Shown: in pieces, positions 7,344 through 15,462 of the stretch
Position numbering within the stretch: the stretch's first letter is position 1
Layout of the letters: the number at the start of each line of letters is the position of its first letter
DNA from: JBBQUN01 sp038212405
Lineage (GTDB): Bacteria; Actinomycetota; Acidimicrobiia; Acidimicrobiales; SZUA-35
NCBI GenBank assembly: GCA_038212405.1
Contig: JBBQUN010000025.1
Span: 1 to 27,768 of the forward strand
Direction: 5' to 3'
Length of the DNA stretch: 27,768 nt
Made by a program: the position numbers and the translations under genes
Notes under the pieces: model-generated
The model's input: only the letters and a program-made list of their open reading frames with translations
The model's database searches: none
Told to the model about the DNA's origin: nothing

Positions 7344-8579
7344 TCAGCTCGCAGTGAAGACGCCCGCCACTGGTTTTGGCGTGCGATCTCGTCCGATGAT
7401 GCCGGGGTCGAGGTGTTCGCCGGCTTCCCAGTGCCAACCGTCGATCGGACTCGACTGATGCCAGCCATCGACGCCGATGTCGACCGAGGTCGCGATCAGT
7501 TCGTCCAGGTAGTCGGCCTGGCCCTGTTGGGATCCAGGTGCGGGACCGAGGTCGGCGACGGCGGTCAGCGGGCGTTCCCCGACATGGTCAGCGACTCGGG
7601 AGAGGCCTTCGGCCAGGCGGTCGATCAGGTTGGCCATTGCATGCGGATGCCACTCGCCCTCGCCGTCGAGCACGATCGGCGGTCGTAGCTGGAGGAACAC
7701 ATGATCGAACGCATCGGCCAGGTGCGGCACGGATCGGCTCGGGAGGTCGCCGGCCCCGAAGTTGCCGTCGACGAGCGCTTGCAACCACGGTCGAAGGAAC
7801 AGGCCATCGAGGTTGCTGACTTCTCGAACTGCCTTCACGTTGGTCGTTCCGTGTTCGCTGCTGCGTTCAGGAACGAAGATCCTGGCCGTTTGGTAGGTGG
7901 CGACAGGTGCTGAGCCCCGCAAGATCCGCCACGCGTCAGCCTCGGCCATTGCGAGGTCACGAACCGCTTCGGCTCCCTTGACGCCGTTGGTTCCTCCTGG
8001 GGGAGCAAGATCGATGAATCGAGAGCGAACACCGAGATGTGCTGGCTCACGGATCGGGATCCAGCCATCAGCAAGATCGCCGAAGGTCTCGCCAACCCAC
8101 TCGACGTGCCGGGGCCAAAGGAGCTGCCGGGCGTGACGGTCGGCGAAGCCGTGTTCGTCGTAGGTGAACCAGCCGGGCGCGGTGCCATCGAGGAGGCAGA
8201 GCCACACGAACAATCCCTGGTCGCGGGCAGCGGTGATCATGTCTCGAACGAGCATGGTGGCAACCGGGTCGTGATGGCCCGGTTCTGGCTCGAGCCGCGA
8301 CCACTCGACCGTGAGGACGACCTCGCCAGCGCCGAGCGAAGCGACCTGTTCGAGATCATCGTTCCAACGCGGCACGTCGATGCCTCGGTCGGTGCTGGCG
8401 GGGGCCCGGCCCCGTCCGATCCAATAGGACCAGTCGGCATTCGGGCTCACACCGTCGAGTTCAGCCGACGTGAGCACCATGCCACGTCGTTTCCTCGTGG
8501 TTGGGTCGGCAGTGGTTGGGTCGGCAGTGGTTGGGTCGACAGATTCCGGATGAGCGGCGTTCGACGTCGGAGCTGGCAT
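7344..8579 (-). CDS. Glycoside hydrolase family 1-like protein with altered catalytic motifs
   Basis: A 411-residue protein with a GH1-type barrel: VEWSRLEPEPG matches the S-x-x-WSR-I-x-P strand, and the C-terminal GVDGWHQSSPIDGWHWEAG matches the G-Y-x-x-WS-x-x-DNFEW region. In the acid/base motif NEP the sequence is REP (Arg177-Glu178), so Glu is kept but Asn is lost. In the nucleophile motif TENG the sequence is ADLG (Asp343), so Glu is Asp and Asn is Leu. The chain is shorter than typical GH1 enzymes (about 450). An N-terminal low-complexity stretch of three DPTT repeats comes from a 15-bp tandem repeat. The start ATG overlaps the stop of the HAD gene by one base (TGATG), so the two are translationally coupled. 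Probably a weak glycosidase or a sugar-binding pseudoenzyme. Confidence 0.75.
   Translation of the reverse strand: MPAPTSNAAHPESVDPTTADPTTADPTTRKRRGMVLTSAELDGVSPNADWSYWIGRGRAPASTDRGIDVPRWNDDLEQVASLGAGEVVLTVEWSRLEPEPGHHDPVATMLVRDMITAARDQGLFVWLCLLDGTAPGWFTYDEHGFADRHARQLLWPRHVEWVGETFGDLADGWIPIREPAHLGVRSRFIDLAPPGGTNGVKGAEAVRDLAMAEADAWRILRGSAPVATYQTARIFVPERSSEHGTTNVKAVREVSNLDGLFLRPWLQALVDGNFGAGDLPSRSVPHLADAFDHVFLQLRPPIVLDGEGEWHPHAMANLIDRLAEGLSRVADHVGERPLTAVADLGPAPGSQQGQADYLDELIATSVDIGVDGWHQSSPIDGWHWEAGEHLDPGIIGRDRTPKPVAGVFTAS
8497..8541. repeat. 15-bp tandem repeat, three copies
   Basis: GTGGTTGGGTCGGCA is repeated at 8497-8511 and 8512-8526, with a third copy at 8527-8541 that differs near its end. 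It is in frame and encodes the DPTT repeats at the N terminus of the GH1-like protein. Confidence 0.9.
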
Positions 8580-9220
8580 CAGGCGTATGCGACGAGTCGG
8601 CGGATCTCGGCAACCGCAGCGGCAGAGTCGGCGCCCACCAACACCGTTCCCATTTCGAGGTCGCGGGCAACGTCGAGGTTGGTGGTGGAATCGTCGATGA
8701 CGAGCGTGGTGGAGGGGTCGAGTTCGAAGGTCTCGAGGATCAGTTCGTAGTAGGCGGGGTCCGGCTTTCGTAGGCCGACCAGCGCAGAGTTCACGATCGC
8801 TTGGACAAGTCCGCTTTCCAGGTATCGGGTGGCAAGAATGTCTTGTGCGGTAGCGAAGTTGTTGGTGGCCAGCACGACCAACGTGTCGGTTTCGGCCAGT
8901 TCCTCGAGCAGTTCGATCACCTCGGGGCGATCAGCAGCAAAGAAGATCGACGGGGGATCGGCATCGAACAGCTGACCGGCGCCCTCGGCGATCTCGTCCA
9001 TGTGCGCCCGCAGCTCGTCGTCAGAGATGTGACCGACTTCGGCTTGGTGAAAGATCGACTCAGGGTCGCTCATGTAGCCGGCGAGACCTGCGAACGCCTT
9101 GGCGAGGTCGTCGCCGGTGAAGCCAAGCTCGTTCGCCGAGTGCATCACCACGTCGAGAAGTGGCACGGTGATGGTGCCCGCCCAGTCGATGATGATTGCC
9201 TCGTACCCGTCGGTCTTCAT
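8579..9220 (-). CDS. HAD-superfamily hydrolase with a DWAGT motif
   Basis: A 213-residue haloacid-dehalogenase-like phosphatase of subfamily I (helical cap between motifs I and II). Motif I is IIDWAGTIT: the nucleophile Asp12 is present, and the usual second Asp is Ala14. The DWAGT form is known from phosphonoacetaldehyde hydrolase, where Ala replaces the general acid. Motif II is VLATNN, motif III includes Lys in LRKPDPAYYE, and motif IV is TLVIDDSTTN. Length suits a small-molecule phosphatase. ATG 9220 has TAGCCT 6 nt upstream and no ribosome site, which suggests a leaderless message. It is followed without a gap by the GH1-like gene. The substrate is unknown, and phosphonatase is not claimed because the cap lysine cannot be placed. 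Confidence 0.85.
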   Translation of the reverse strand: MKTDGYEAIIIDWAGTITVPLLDVVMHSANELGFTGDDLAKAFAGLAGYMSDPESIFHQAEVGHISDDELRAHMDEIAEGAGQLFDADPPSIFFAADRPEVIELLEELAETDTLVVLATNNFATAQDILATRYLESGLVQAIVNSALVGLRKPDPAYYELILETFELDPSTTLVIDDSTTNLDVARDLEMGTVLVGADSAAAVAEIRRLVAYA

Positions 9221-9226
9221 CAGGCC

Positions 9227-9232
9227 AGGCTA
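9227..9232 (-). promoter_or_regulatory. Putative -10 element of the HAD-GH1 pair (leaderless)
   Basis: TAGCCT on the minus strand ends 6 nt before ATG 9220. The 97-bp region to 9317 must also hold the promoter of the divergent Hsp70-like gene. TACAAC at 9260-9265 is only a weak candidate for that. Confidence 0.35.
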
Positions 9233-9317
9233 CGGCACGACAGCGGCCGGTCGGTCTGCTACAACGTGGGTTCGGCTCCTTGGAGATCTGGGCCGGAGGG
9301 CATGCGGTGAGGGACTG

Positions 9318-10871
9318 GTGAGCTACGCCATAGGCATCGACTTGGGGACGACGTTCACCGCCGCAGCGGTGTGCGACCCAGGAGTCGCGCCCCAAATGCT
9401 CTCCCTTGGCTCGAGCGGTTACAGTGTCCCGTCGGTCCTGTTCCTTCGCGACGACGGCTCGTTTCTTGCGGGGGAAGCGGCCGAGCTGAGGGCAGCAGGT
9501 GATCCCACACGAGTCGCTCGACATTTCAAGAGACGCCTGGGCGACGACGTGCCCATTCGCCTTGCGGGCACGGCGTTCGACCCGCTCTCGCTGACCAGTG
9601 AGTTGCTCGGCTGGGTGATCGAGCTCGTGACGTCTCGTCGAGGTGGATCGCCCGCAGTCGTGGTCCTGACCCATCCGGCGAACTGGGGCGAGTTCCGAGC
9701 CGACCTCCTACGAGATGCGGTATGTCTGGCCGACTCGGCCACGTTGTTGATCTCGGAGCCAGCGGCAGCTGCGGCCCACTACGTGCAGGGGGAACGCGTC
9801 GAGACCGGCGAGCTGATTGGGGTGTACGACCTGGGCGGGGGCACCTTCGATGCCGTCGTGATGCGTCGAACGGAGACGGGGTTCGAAACGGCAGGACGGG
9901 CCGGTGGTATCGAACGCCTCGGTGGGGTCGATTTCGACGATGCCATCTGGTCGTTCGTGTTGGCAGAGGCCGAGGTCGAAACCGGTGCCGACGATGAGGC
10001 GACCATGGCCGCGGCGTATGATCTGAGGTCCAATTGTATTGCCGCCAAGCGGCTGCTCTCGGTCGACACCTCGGCCGATATTCGAGTGCCGCTGCGGGCG
10101 ACAACGACGTCGGTGCGACTCACACGGGCCGAGTTCGAGCGCCGCATCCGACCGCGACTGGCCGAGACGCTCGAGGCGTTCGACACCGTCTTGCAAAGTG
10201 CCAAGCTGTCACCCAGCGACCTGAGCAGAATCCTTCTGGTCGGCGGATCCAGCCGGATCCCCCTGGTGAGTGAGATGCTCTCGTCCCATTTCGGGATCCC
10301 GATTGCCGTGGACTCAGACCCAAAAAACGCCGTTGCGCTTGGCGCGGCTGGTTTCGGGGCCACATCACTGTCGCCGGTGAGCGTTGCCTCATCGTTTCGG
10401 ACTCAAACCCGCACCGTCTCGGCGACACCCGAAACCCGAAAGCCGGTCACGAGTCCGGCCATCGGCGAATCCATGTTCGCCCCGCCGATCGCAGCGCCCG
10501 TGGTCATGCCCCCAACGCCGCGGCAGCCGCCGCTGCCGCCTGCTCGGCCTGACGTATCTTCCCCGGCCGGCGCCGAGATGAGTCATACCCAGGCGGCGTC
10601 ACCCGGCGCGGCGACGCCGTACACGCGGGCGCCGCTCGAACCGGCCGCCCGACCCGGTGGCGCCGAGAGCGAGCTGGCGTCGGTGTCGACCGAATCGCGC
10701 CATCGTGTGCGAACCCCGGTCTCGCTCGACACTCCGGCGATCGCGCAGTTCGAGACCGTGCCGGCCCAAGCACCGCCGGTTGGCTCCTCACGAACGCTGA
10801 TGCTGATCCTGATCGTGCTGTTGATCATCCTCATCGGCCTTGGCGGGTTTTACGTGTTGAGCGCCAGTTGA
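9318..10871 (+). CDS. Tail-anchored Hsp70-like ATPase without a substrate-binding domain
   Basis: A 517-residue protein starting at GTG 9318 (GAGGG just upstream). The frame is open from 9099, but that extension overlaps the HAD gene. The first ~345 residues are an Hsp70/actin-fold ATPase: phosphate-1 IGIDLGTTFT (residues 5-14), phosphate-2 VYDLGGGTFDAVV (about 168-180) and adenosine motif ILLVGGSSRIP (about 304-314). The region after it is not a DnaK beta-sandwich but ~150 residues rich in Pro, Ala and Ser. A hydrophobic helix at about 494-514 follows, ending three residues from the C terminus. The ATPase should therefore face the cytoplasm from a C-terminal anchor. No J-protein or GrpE gene is nearby. 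It lies 69 nt before moxR, possibly in one transcript. Confidence 0.88.
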   Translation: MSYAIGIDLGTTFTAAAVCDPGVAPQMLSLGSSGYSVPSVLFLRDDGSFLAGEAAELRAAGDPTRVARHFKRRLGDDVPIRLAGTAFDPLSLTSELLGWVIELVTSRRGGSPAVVVLTHPANWGEFRADLLRDAVCLADSATLLISEPAAAAAHYVQGERVETGELIGVYDLGGGTFDAVVMRRTETGFETAGRAGGIERLGGVDFDDAIWSFVLAEAEVETGADDEATMAAAYDLRSNCIAAKRLLSVDTSADIRVPLRATTTSVRLTRAEFERRIRPRLAETLEAFDTVLQSAKLSPSDLSRILLVGGSSRIPLVSEMLSSHFGIPIAVDSDPKNAVALGAAGFGATSLSPVSVASSFRTQTRTVSATPETRKPVTSPAIGESMFAPPIAAPVVMPPTPRQPPLPPARPDVSSPAGAEMSHTQAASPGAATPYTRAPLEPAARPGGAESELASVSTESRHRVRTPVSLDTPAIAQFETVPAQAPPVGSSRTLMLILIVLLIILIGLGGFYVLSAS

Positions 10872-10926
10872 CAGCGCCGATCGAGACGGTTCGACCGAAC
10901 GATTGCACGAACGTGGACACCAGTCC

Positions 10927-10933
10927 AGGAGGG
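10927..10933 (+). promoter_or_regulatory. Strong ribosome binding site of moxR
   Basis: AGGAGGG is placed 7 nt before ATG 10941. It is one of the two strongest ribosome sites in the window and opens the coupled moxR-DUF58-transglutaminase set. Confidence 0.75.
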
Positions 10934-10940
10934 AAACGAG

Positions 10941-11912
10941 ATGAGTATCCAAGCCGAGCCGAGCCAGGTCGAAGCATTCCGTGAGCGATTCGAATCGATC
11001 CATCAGAACGTGTCGCGGGCAATCCGTGGCAAACCGGGTGAGATCCGTCTGGCCCTGACCTGCATGCTCGCCGAAGGGCATCTCCTGATCGATGACGTGC
11101 CGGGAACAGGCAAGACCACGCTGGCGAAGGCCATCGCCGCTTCGCTTGGGTCATCGATGAACCGCATCCAGTTCACACCCGACCTCCTTCCCACCGACGT
11201 CACCGGCTCGCAGATCTACGACGCCGGAACGGGTTCGTTCCGTTTCCATCCCGGTGGTGTCTTCGCGAACGTCGTCTTGGCCGACGAGATCAACCGAGCC
11301 TCGCCAAAGACCCAATCGGCGCTGCTCGAGGTGATGGAGGAGCGACAGGTCACCGTCGACAGCCACCGGCACCTGGTTCCCCGCCCCTTCGTCGTGATCG
11401 CAACCCAGAACCCTGTCGAGTTCGACGGCACCTACCATCTACCCGAGGCGCAAATCGACCGGTTCATGATGCGGATGGCCATGGGCTATCCGAGCCACGA
11501 GGCCGAGGTCGAGGCCATCGCCAATCGGCTGCACGGCCAGCGCCCAGAAGAGCTCAGTCCGGCGGTCACGGCCGAGGCATTCGAATGGATGATCGCTGTC
11601 GCCGGGTCGGTGCACGTTGCCGATTCGCTCCAGCAGTACGCCGTCACGATCGCCGCCGCCACCCGACGCATGGACGAGCTTCGCCTCGGTGTCTCGCCTC
11701 GTGGCAGTCTGGCGTTGGTCAAAGCGGGCCAGGCGTGGGCGGCGGCAAAGGGCCGAACCTTCGTCTCAGCCGATGATCTCCGTGAGCTGGCTCCGTTCGT
11801 CCTCGGCCACCGAATGCTGCTCTCGCCCGAGGCGGAGTTGCAGGGCTTCACGAGCGCCGATCTGATCCAGCGAACCCTCGATGCGGTGCCGCTCCCGGAA
11901 CTGCGCATCTGA
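10941..11912 (+). CDS. moxR: MoxR-family AAA+ ATPase
   Basis: A 323-residue cytoplasmic ATPase of normal MoxR length. Walker A is VPGTGKT (residues 53-59), Walker B is VVLADEINRA (Asp115-Glu116), with LLEVMEERQVTVD after it and sensor-1 region VIATQNPVEFDGTYHLPEAQIDRF. All catalytic residues are intact. MoxR proteins act as chaperone-like ATPases, commonly with DUF58 and VWA partners at the membrane. The stop overlaps the DUF58 start by one base (TGATG). This order, moxR-DUF58-transglutaminase, is a widespread actinobacterial arrangement and matches the aaa-duf58-tgm core of the Bifidobacterium PFNA cluster as I remember it. Confidence 0.95.
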   Translation: MSIQAEPSQVEAFRERFESIHQNVSRAIRGKPGEIRLALTCMLAEGHLLIDDVPGTGKTTLAKAIAASLGSSMNRIQFTPDLLPTDVTGSQIYDAGTGSFRFHPGGVFANVVLADEINRASPKTQSALLEVMEERQVTVDSHRHLVPRPFVVIATQNPVEFDGTYHLPEAQIDRFMMRMAMGYPSHEAEVEAIANRLHGQRPEELSPAVTAEAFEWMIAVAGSVHVADSLQQYAVTIAAATRRMDELRLGVSPRGSLALVKAGQAWAAAKGRTFVSADDLRELAPFVLGHRMLLSPEAELQGFTSADLIQRTLDAVPLPELRI

Positions 11913-13051
11913 TGACGGCCAATGGCCGCTGGGCCCTGGTCGTCGTGGCCCTCTCGTTGATCGTTGGCCTCGTCACCGGCTACACGTTCCTGTTGGTCGT
12001 CGCCGGGCTTCTCGCCCTGGCAGTAGCGATGGGGGCGCTCTTCGTTGCGTGGCGACCGTCGTTGGTCGCAAGTCAACAGGTGTCGCCGCCGGTCGTTGGC
12101 GCTGGCGAGTTGGCCTCGGCCCGAGTGGCGGTGACCAACATCGGCAAGCGTCGTAGCGCTCCCATCGTTGCGGCTGACTGGATCGCCGGGCAGCGGCACT
12201 CGGTTGCCCTCCCGGCCGTGGACGCTGGTGAGACCCATGTGTCGTTACTGACGCTGCCGACCGATCGTCGTGGACACTTCGAGGTCGGCCCCCTCGAGAT
12301 CGAACGGGTCGATCCCTTCGGCTTCTTTCGCGCCGCCACGCATCGAGGGTCGACCTCCTCGCTGATCGTGTATCCGGCGGTGCATCCGATGTCGCCGCTG
12401 CCGACCGGCCACCGCCGTGAATTCGAGGGAGCGGCCGCGGAGCAGCCGCATGAGGGTGGCATCTCGTTCCACAGCCTGCGTGACTATGAGCTGGGCGACG
12501 ATCTCCGCCTCGTGCACTGGCGATCAGTCGCCAAGACCGGCACGTTGATGGTGCGCAAGAACATCATCACGAGCGAGCCACGACTGATGATCGTCCTCGA
12601 CACCTGGTCGGGTGCCTACAGCGGTGACACGTTCGAAGATGCGGTGCGCATCGCCGCGTCGCTGGTGCAGGCGGGTTGTTCGAGTCGCTATCCCGTCATG
12701 TTCCGAACCACCGGAGGACTCGCCGCTGATGCGGCCGCATCCGGCGAAGGTCGTGTGGCGATCATGCGGATCCTGGCTGGGATTCAGCCGACCGATGCCG
12801 ACCCCGGTCTCAACGGCGTGATCCGTTTCGCTGAGGGCGCAGAGGGCGTCTCGCTCGGCGCGATCACCGGTCAGCCGCCAATGGAGCGAACCGGAGGCAT
12901 CACCCGTGTGCGTCCCCGCTTCGACATGGTGACCGTCGTGCAAGTGGGCGAGACCTTCGACCGTCCGCCAATGCGGATCCCCGGTGCGGTCACCCTCAAC
13001 GGTGCCGATAGCCGCGAGATCGCCGCTCGCTGGAAGGCCAAGTTCGGATGA
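11912..13051 (+). CDS. DUF58 membrane protein
   Basis: A 379-residue protein. Two hydrophobic segments at about residues 7-47 anchor it. An immunoglobulin-like stretch (LASARVAVTNIGKRRSAP) follows, and then the DUF58 signature near residues 185-215: SLRDYELGDDLRLVHWR followed by AKTGTLMVRK. The C-terminal part resembles a VWA-like fold (LMIVLDTWSG). DUF58 proteins are the usual partner of MoxR ATPases; the biochemical function is not established. The start ATG shares one base with the moxR stop, and the stop TGA overlaps the next ATG by four bases (ATGA), so all three are probably made in fixed ratio. Confidence 0.93.
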   Translation: MTANGRWALVVVALSLIVGLVTGYTFLLVVAGLLALAVAMGALFVAWRPSLVASQQVSPPVVGAGELASARVAVTNIGKRRSAPIVAADWIAGQRHSVALPAVDAGETHVSLLTLPTDRRGHFEVGPLEIERVDPFGFFRAATHRGSTSSLIVYPAVHPMSPLPTGHRREFEGAAAEQPHEGGISFHSLRDYELGDDLRLVHWRSVAKTGTLMVRKNIITSEPRLMIVLDTWSGAYSGDTFEDAVRIAASLVQAGCSSRYPVMFRTTGGLAADAAASGEGRVAIMRILAGIQPTDADPGLNGVIRFAEGAEGVSLGAITGQPPMERTGGITRVRPRFDMVTVVQVGETFDRPPMRIPGAVTLNGADSREIAARWKAKFG

Positions 13052-15393
13052 CGATGATCGAAGGCCCCGAGGCGCAACCCGTCGTCGACGACCTGCCTGA
13101 TCCGTCGGTTCGGCCGGCGCACATTGCCCAATCAGCGGTCGGTGGGCCGGAGCGCTCGAGCGGGTTCGCGCTGCCGTCGATCCTCGACGTCGTTGGCGTC
13201 GTCGCCATGGTCGTTGGTGCCGCACTGCCGCTCGTGCTCTGGGGCCGTATCTTCGCCGACAGTGGTCACGTGCTGCCCGTCGTCGTCGCCAGTGTCGGTG
13301 GGGCGCTCGTTGCTCTTTCGATGTTCGGTACGCGGCGCACCACCGGAGTGTCGTTCGTCGTTCTGCTCGTCGGTGTGATCATCGGACTTCTCGCCCGCTA
13401 CAACTCAGCCGTTGCCGACCTGCCGGGCGACGTGATCGAATCGTGGAAGTCGCTGGCCTCGACCGGATTGTTGATCCCTTCGAGCAAGTCCTTCTTGATT
13501 CCGCCAATCGTCGTCACGGCCTTCGCATCGTGGGCGGCCGTCACCGTGGTGTTGCGACAGCGTTCCGCCATTCTGGTCGCCGTGCCGCTGCTCCTGGCTG
13601 TGGCCGTCGCCCTCGCCTACACCGTGTCTCTTGGCGGGCTGCCTTGGTGGTTCGTTTCGGCGCTGGTCGCCGTGATTGGCATCGCCCTTGTTGTTGGTGG
13701 CCTGCGCCGCCCCGGCGGCGCGGCGTTTGCCGATGATGCCTCCTCCACCCCGCTCCGTCAGATCGTGGTTGGCGCCGGTCTGGTCGGCGTGCTCGCCGTC
13801 GGCGCCGGCGCACTTTCGAGTCTGGTTGGCGACGTCGGAGACAAAGCCTTCGATCTTCGCTCCGTGCTCGTGCGTCCCCTCGCCATCTACGAAGACGCCA
13901 CCCCGCTCGCCAGCGTCAAGTCCGGACTGGTTGCCGATGTTCCCGCCAACGTGTTCACGATCGAACTCCAGGACCTGCCGCCAGACACCGAGGTCAAGCT
14001 CATTCCTGTGGCAACGCTCGACGCCTATGACGGCAGCGTGTGGTCGACAACCGCGCAGTTCGAGCCAGCCGGATCGCAGCTTCCCTCGCCGGAACAGGTG
14101 GCGGGCGTCGGGCCAGGATCGATCACCCAGATCGTCGATCTCGATGCCGCCTACCCGTTCCGCTTCCTGCCGCGGGCCGGCATCGTGCGCAATCTTTCGG
14201 GTGACGGCTTGGCATGGGACCCGCGTTCGGGGACCGTTGCCAGTGTCGACCGGTCAACGCAGACCTACCGCAGTGTCATCGACCTCGCTCCGGATCGCCC
14301 AGACGATCTGACGTCGCCTGGCGAGGTTCCGGAAAGCCTGCGTTATGCCTCGGAACGCCCGGAAACCACGGCGGGACAGGCCGAGGTGCTCGTTGGGTAT
14401 GCCCAGTCAGTCGTGACGGCCGACGATCCGGTCGAGGAACGACTCGCTCAGTTCGAGACCGACCTCCGGGGCACCTCGTTCGGCTACAACGAAGAGGCCC
14501 CTGCCGGTCACAGTCTGGCCGCCCTGACGAGCTATCTGCGCCCTGAACCCGATCCCGATGAACCAGACGCAGCTGACCCGAACGCACCTGGACCGAACGC
14601 AATCGACCCGAACGCGATGGTGTCGAGAATTGGGTTCTCCGAACAGTCGGCGTCGGTCTTCGCCGTGTTGGCTCGTGAGATGGGGCTCGCATCTCGGGTC
14701 GTTGTTGGTTACCGCCTCGATGAACCGCTCACTGCCGAAAACCCCAAGCAGGTGGTCAACGAGGGACAGATCCATGCCTGGCCCGAAGTGTGGTTCGACG
14801 GACTCGGTTGGGTGGGTTTCGATCCGACGAACACGGAGAACACTTCCGATGAACTCTCTGCCCGCACTCCTGCGGTCAGCTCCTCAGGTCAGGACGCAGC
14901 GCAGGGGCAGCTGCCAGAATTCCAAGATCCCGTGCTGCTGCCGCCCGAGGGTGATACCGACGACCGCTCGCCACTCTGGTGGCTCCTGCTGCTCCCGCTG
15001 CTCCCGCTGTTGTACGCCGGCGTGATCGTTGTGACGAAGCAACTGCGCCGTAGCCGTCGACGACGCAGAGTCGACCCCGATCGCCAAGTGGTCGGCGCAT
15101 GGCGTGAGGTTCGTGATCGTTTCGGTGAGCTCGGACTGCCAGCACCACGATCGTCCTCCGCCCTCGACCTCGCTGAGTACCTCGAAGTCAACGATCTACG
15201 AGATCTGGCCGAACCCGTCGGTGACCTTGCCCCGTTGATCGACGATGCGCTCTATGCGCCGACGCCGGTCACCGAGGCCCAGGCAACGGCGGCCTGGGAC
15301 CTCAGCAGCCGGGCAATCAAGCTTGCCCGCAAGCAAGCCGGGGTGAAGCAACGGATCGCCGCCGTCCTCGATCCCCGGTCACTGTTTTCTTGA
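13048..15393 (+). CDS. TgpA-like transglutaminase-fold membrane protein with Cys to Ser change
   Basis: A 781-residue membrane protein. About six hydrophobic helices occupy residues 45-270. An extracytoplasmic region follows with a transglutaminase-like core, then a helix near 640-662 (WWLLLLPLLPLLYAGVIVV), a basic stop-transfer RRSRRRRR, and a cytoplasmic C-terminal domain resembling DUF4129. In the core, the family pattern G-x-C-E/Q-x-x-A-x-x-F is read here as GFSEQSASVF, so the catalytic Cys is Ser531 (TCC at 14638-14640). His576 (HAWPEVW) and Asp592 (FDPTN) of the triad remain. Just before the core is a Pro/Asp/Asn-rich insertion (EPDPDEPDAADPNAPGPNA). It is the last gene of the moxR set. 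Hydrolase activity with Ser is possible; ordinary transglutaminase chemistry is unlikely. Confidence 0.88.
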   Translation: MTMIEGPEAQPVVDDLPDPSVRPAHIAQSAVGGPERSSGFALPSILDVVGVVAMVVGAALPLVLWGRIFADSGHVLPVVVASVGGALVALSMFGTRRTTGVSFVVLLVGVIIGLLARYNSAVADLPGDVIESWKSLASTGLLIPSSKSFLIPPIVVTAFASWAAVTVVLRQRSAILVAVPLLLAVAVALAYTVSLGGLPWWFVSALVAVIGIALVVGGLRRPGGAAFADDASSTPLRQIVVGAGLVGVLAVGAGALSSLVGDVGDKAFDLRSVLVRPLAIYEDATPLASVKSGLVADVPANVFTIELQDLPPDTEVKLIPVATLDAYDGSVWSTTAQFEPAGSQLPSPEQVAGVGPGSITQIVDLDAAYPFRFLPRAGIVRNLSGDGLAWDPRSGTVASVDRSTQTYRSVIDLAPDRPDDLTSPGEVPESLRYASERPETTAGQAEVLVGYAQSVVTADDPVEERLAQFETDLRGTSFGYNEEAPAGHSLAALTSYLRPEPDPDEPDAADPNAPGPNAIDPNAMVSRIGFSEQSASVFAVLAREMGLASRVVVGYRLDEPLTAENPKQVVNEGQIHAWPEVWFDGLGWVGFDPTNTENTSDELSARTPAVSSSGQDAAQGQLPEFQDPVLLPPEGDTDDRSPLWWLLLLPLLPLLYAGVIVVTKQLRRSRRRRRVDPDRQVVGAWREVRDRFGELGLPAPRSSSALDLAEYLEVNDLRDLAEPVGDLAPLIDDALYAPTPVTEAQATAAWDLSSRAIKLARKQAGVKQRIAAVLDPRSLFS

Positions 15394-15413
15394 AGCCCTG
15401 TTTTCTTGAAGCC
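15382..15413. repeat. 16-bp tandem duplication at a gene end
   Basis: CTGTTTTCTTGAAGCC occurs at 15382-15397 and again at 15398-15413, with a partial third copy from 15414. The first copy contains the stop codon of the transglutaminase-like gene, so extra copies lengthen only the 3' untranslated region. Confidence 0.9.
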
Positions 15414-15428
15414 CTGTTCTCGCCAGAG

Positions 15429-15448
15429 CCTGTTTCTGTAGAAGCAGG
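15429..15448. terminator. Hairpin between convergent genes
   Basis: CCTGTTTCT and AGAAGCAGG pair over 9 positions with one G-U and a 2-nt loop. It lies between the stops at 15393 and 15463. No strong T-run follows, so a weak bidirectional terminator is the best reading. The preceding 16-bp repeats carry near-copies of its left arm. Confidence 0.45.
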
Positions 15449-15462
15449 GTTCCCTCGGCCGA

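Noticed and set aside
11486..12238. Minus-strand frame of 250 codons across the moxR/DUF58 junction
   Set aside because: It crosses two well-supported, translationally coupled genes and has shadow-like composition.
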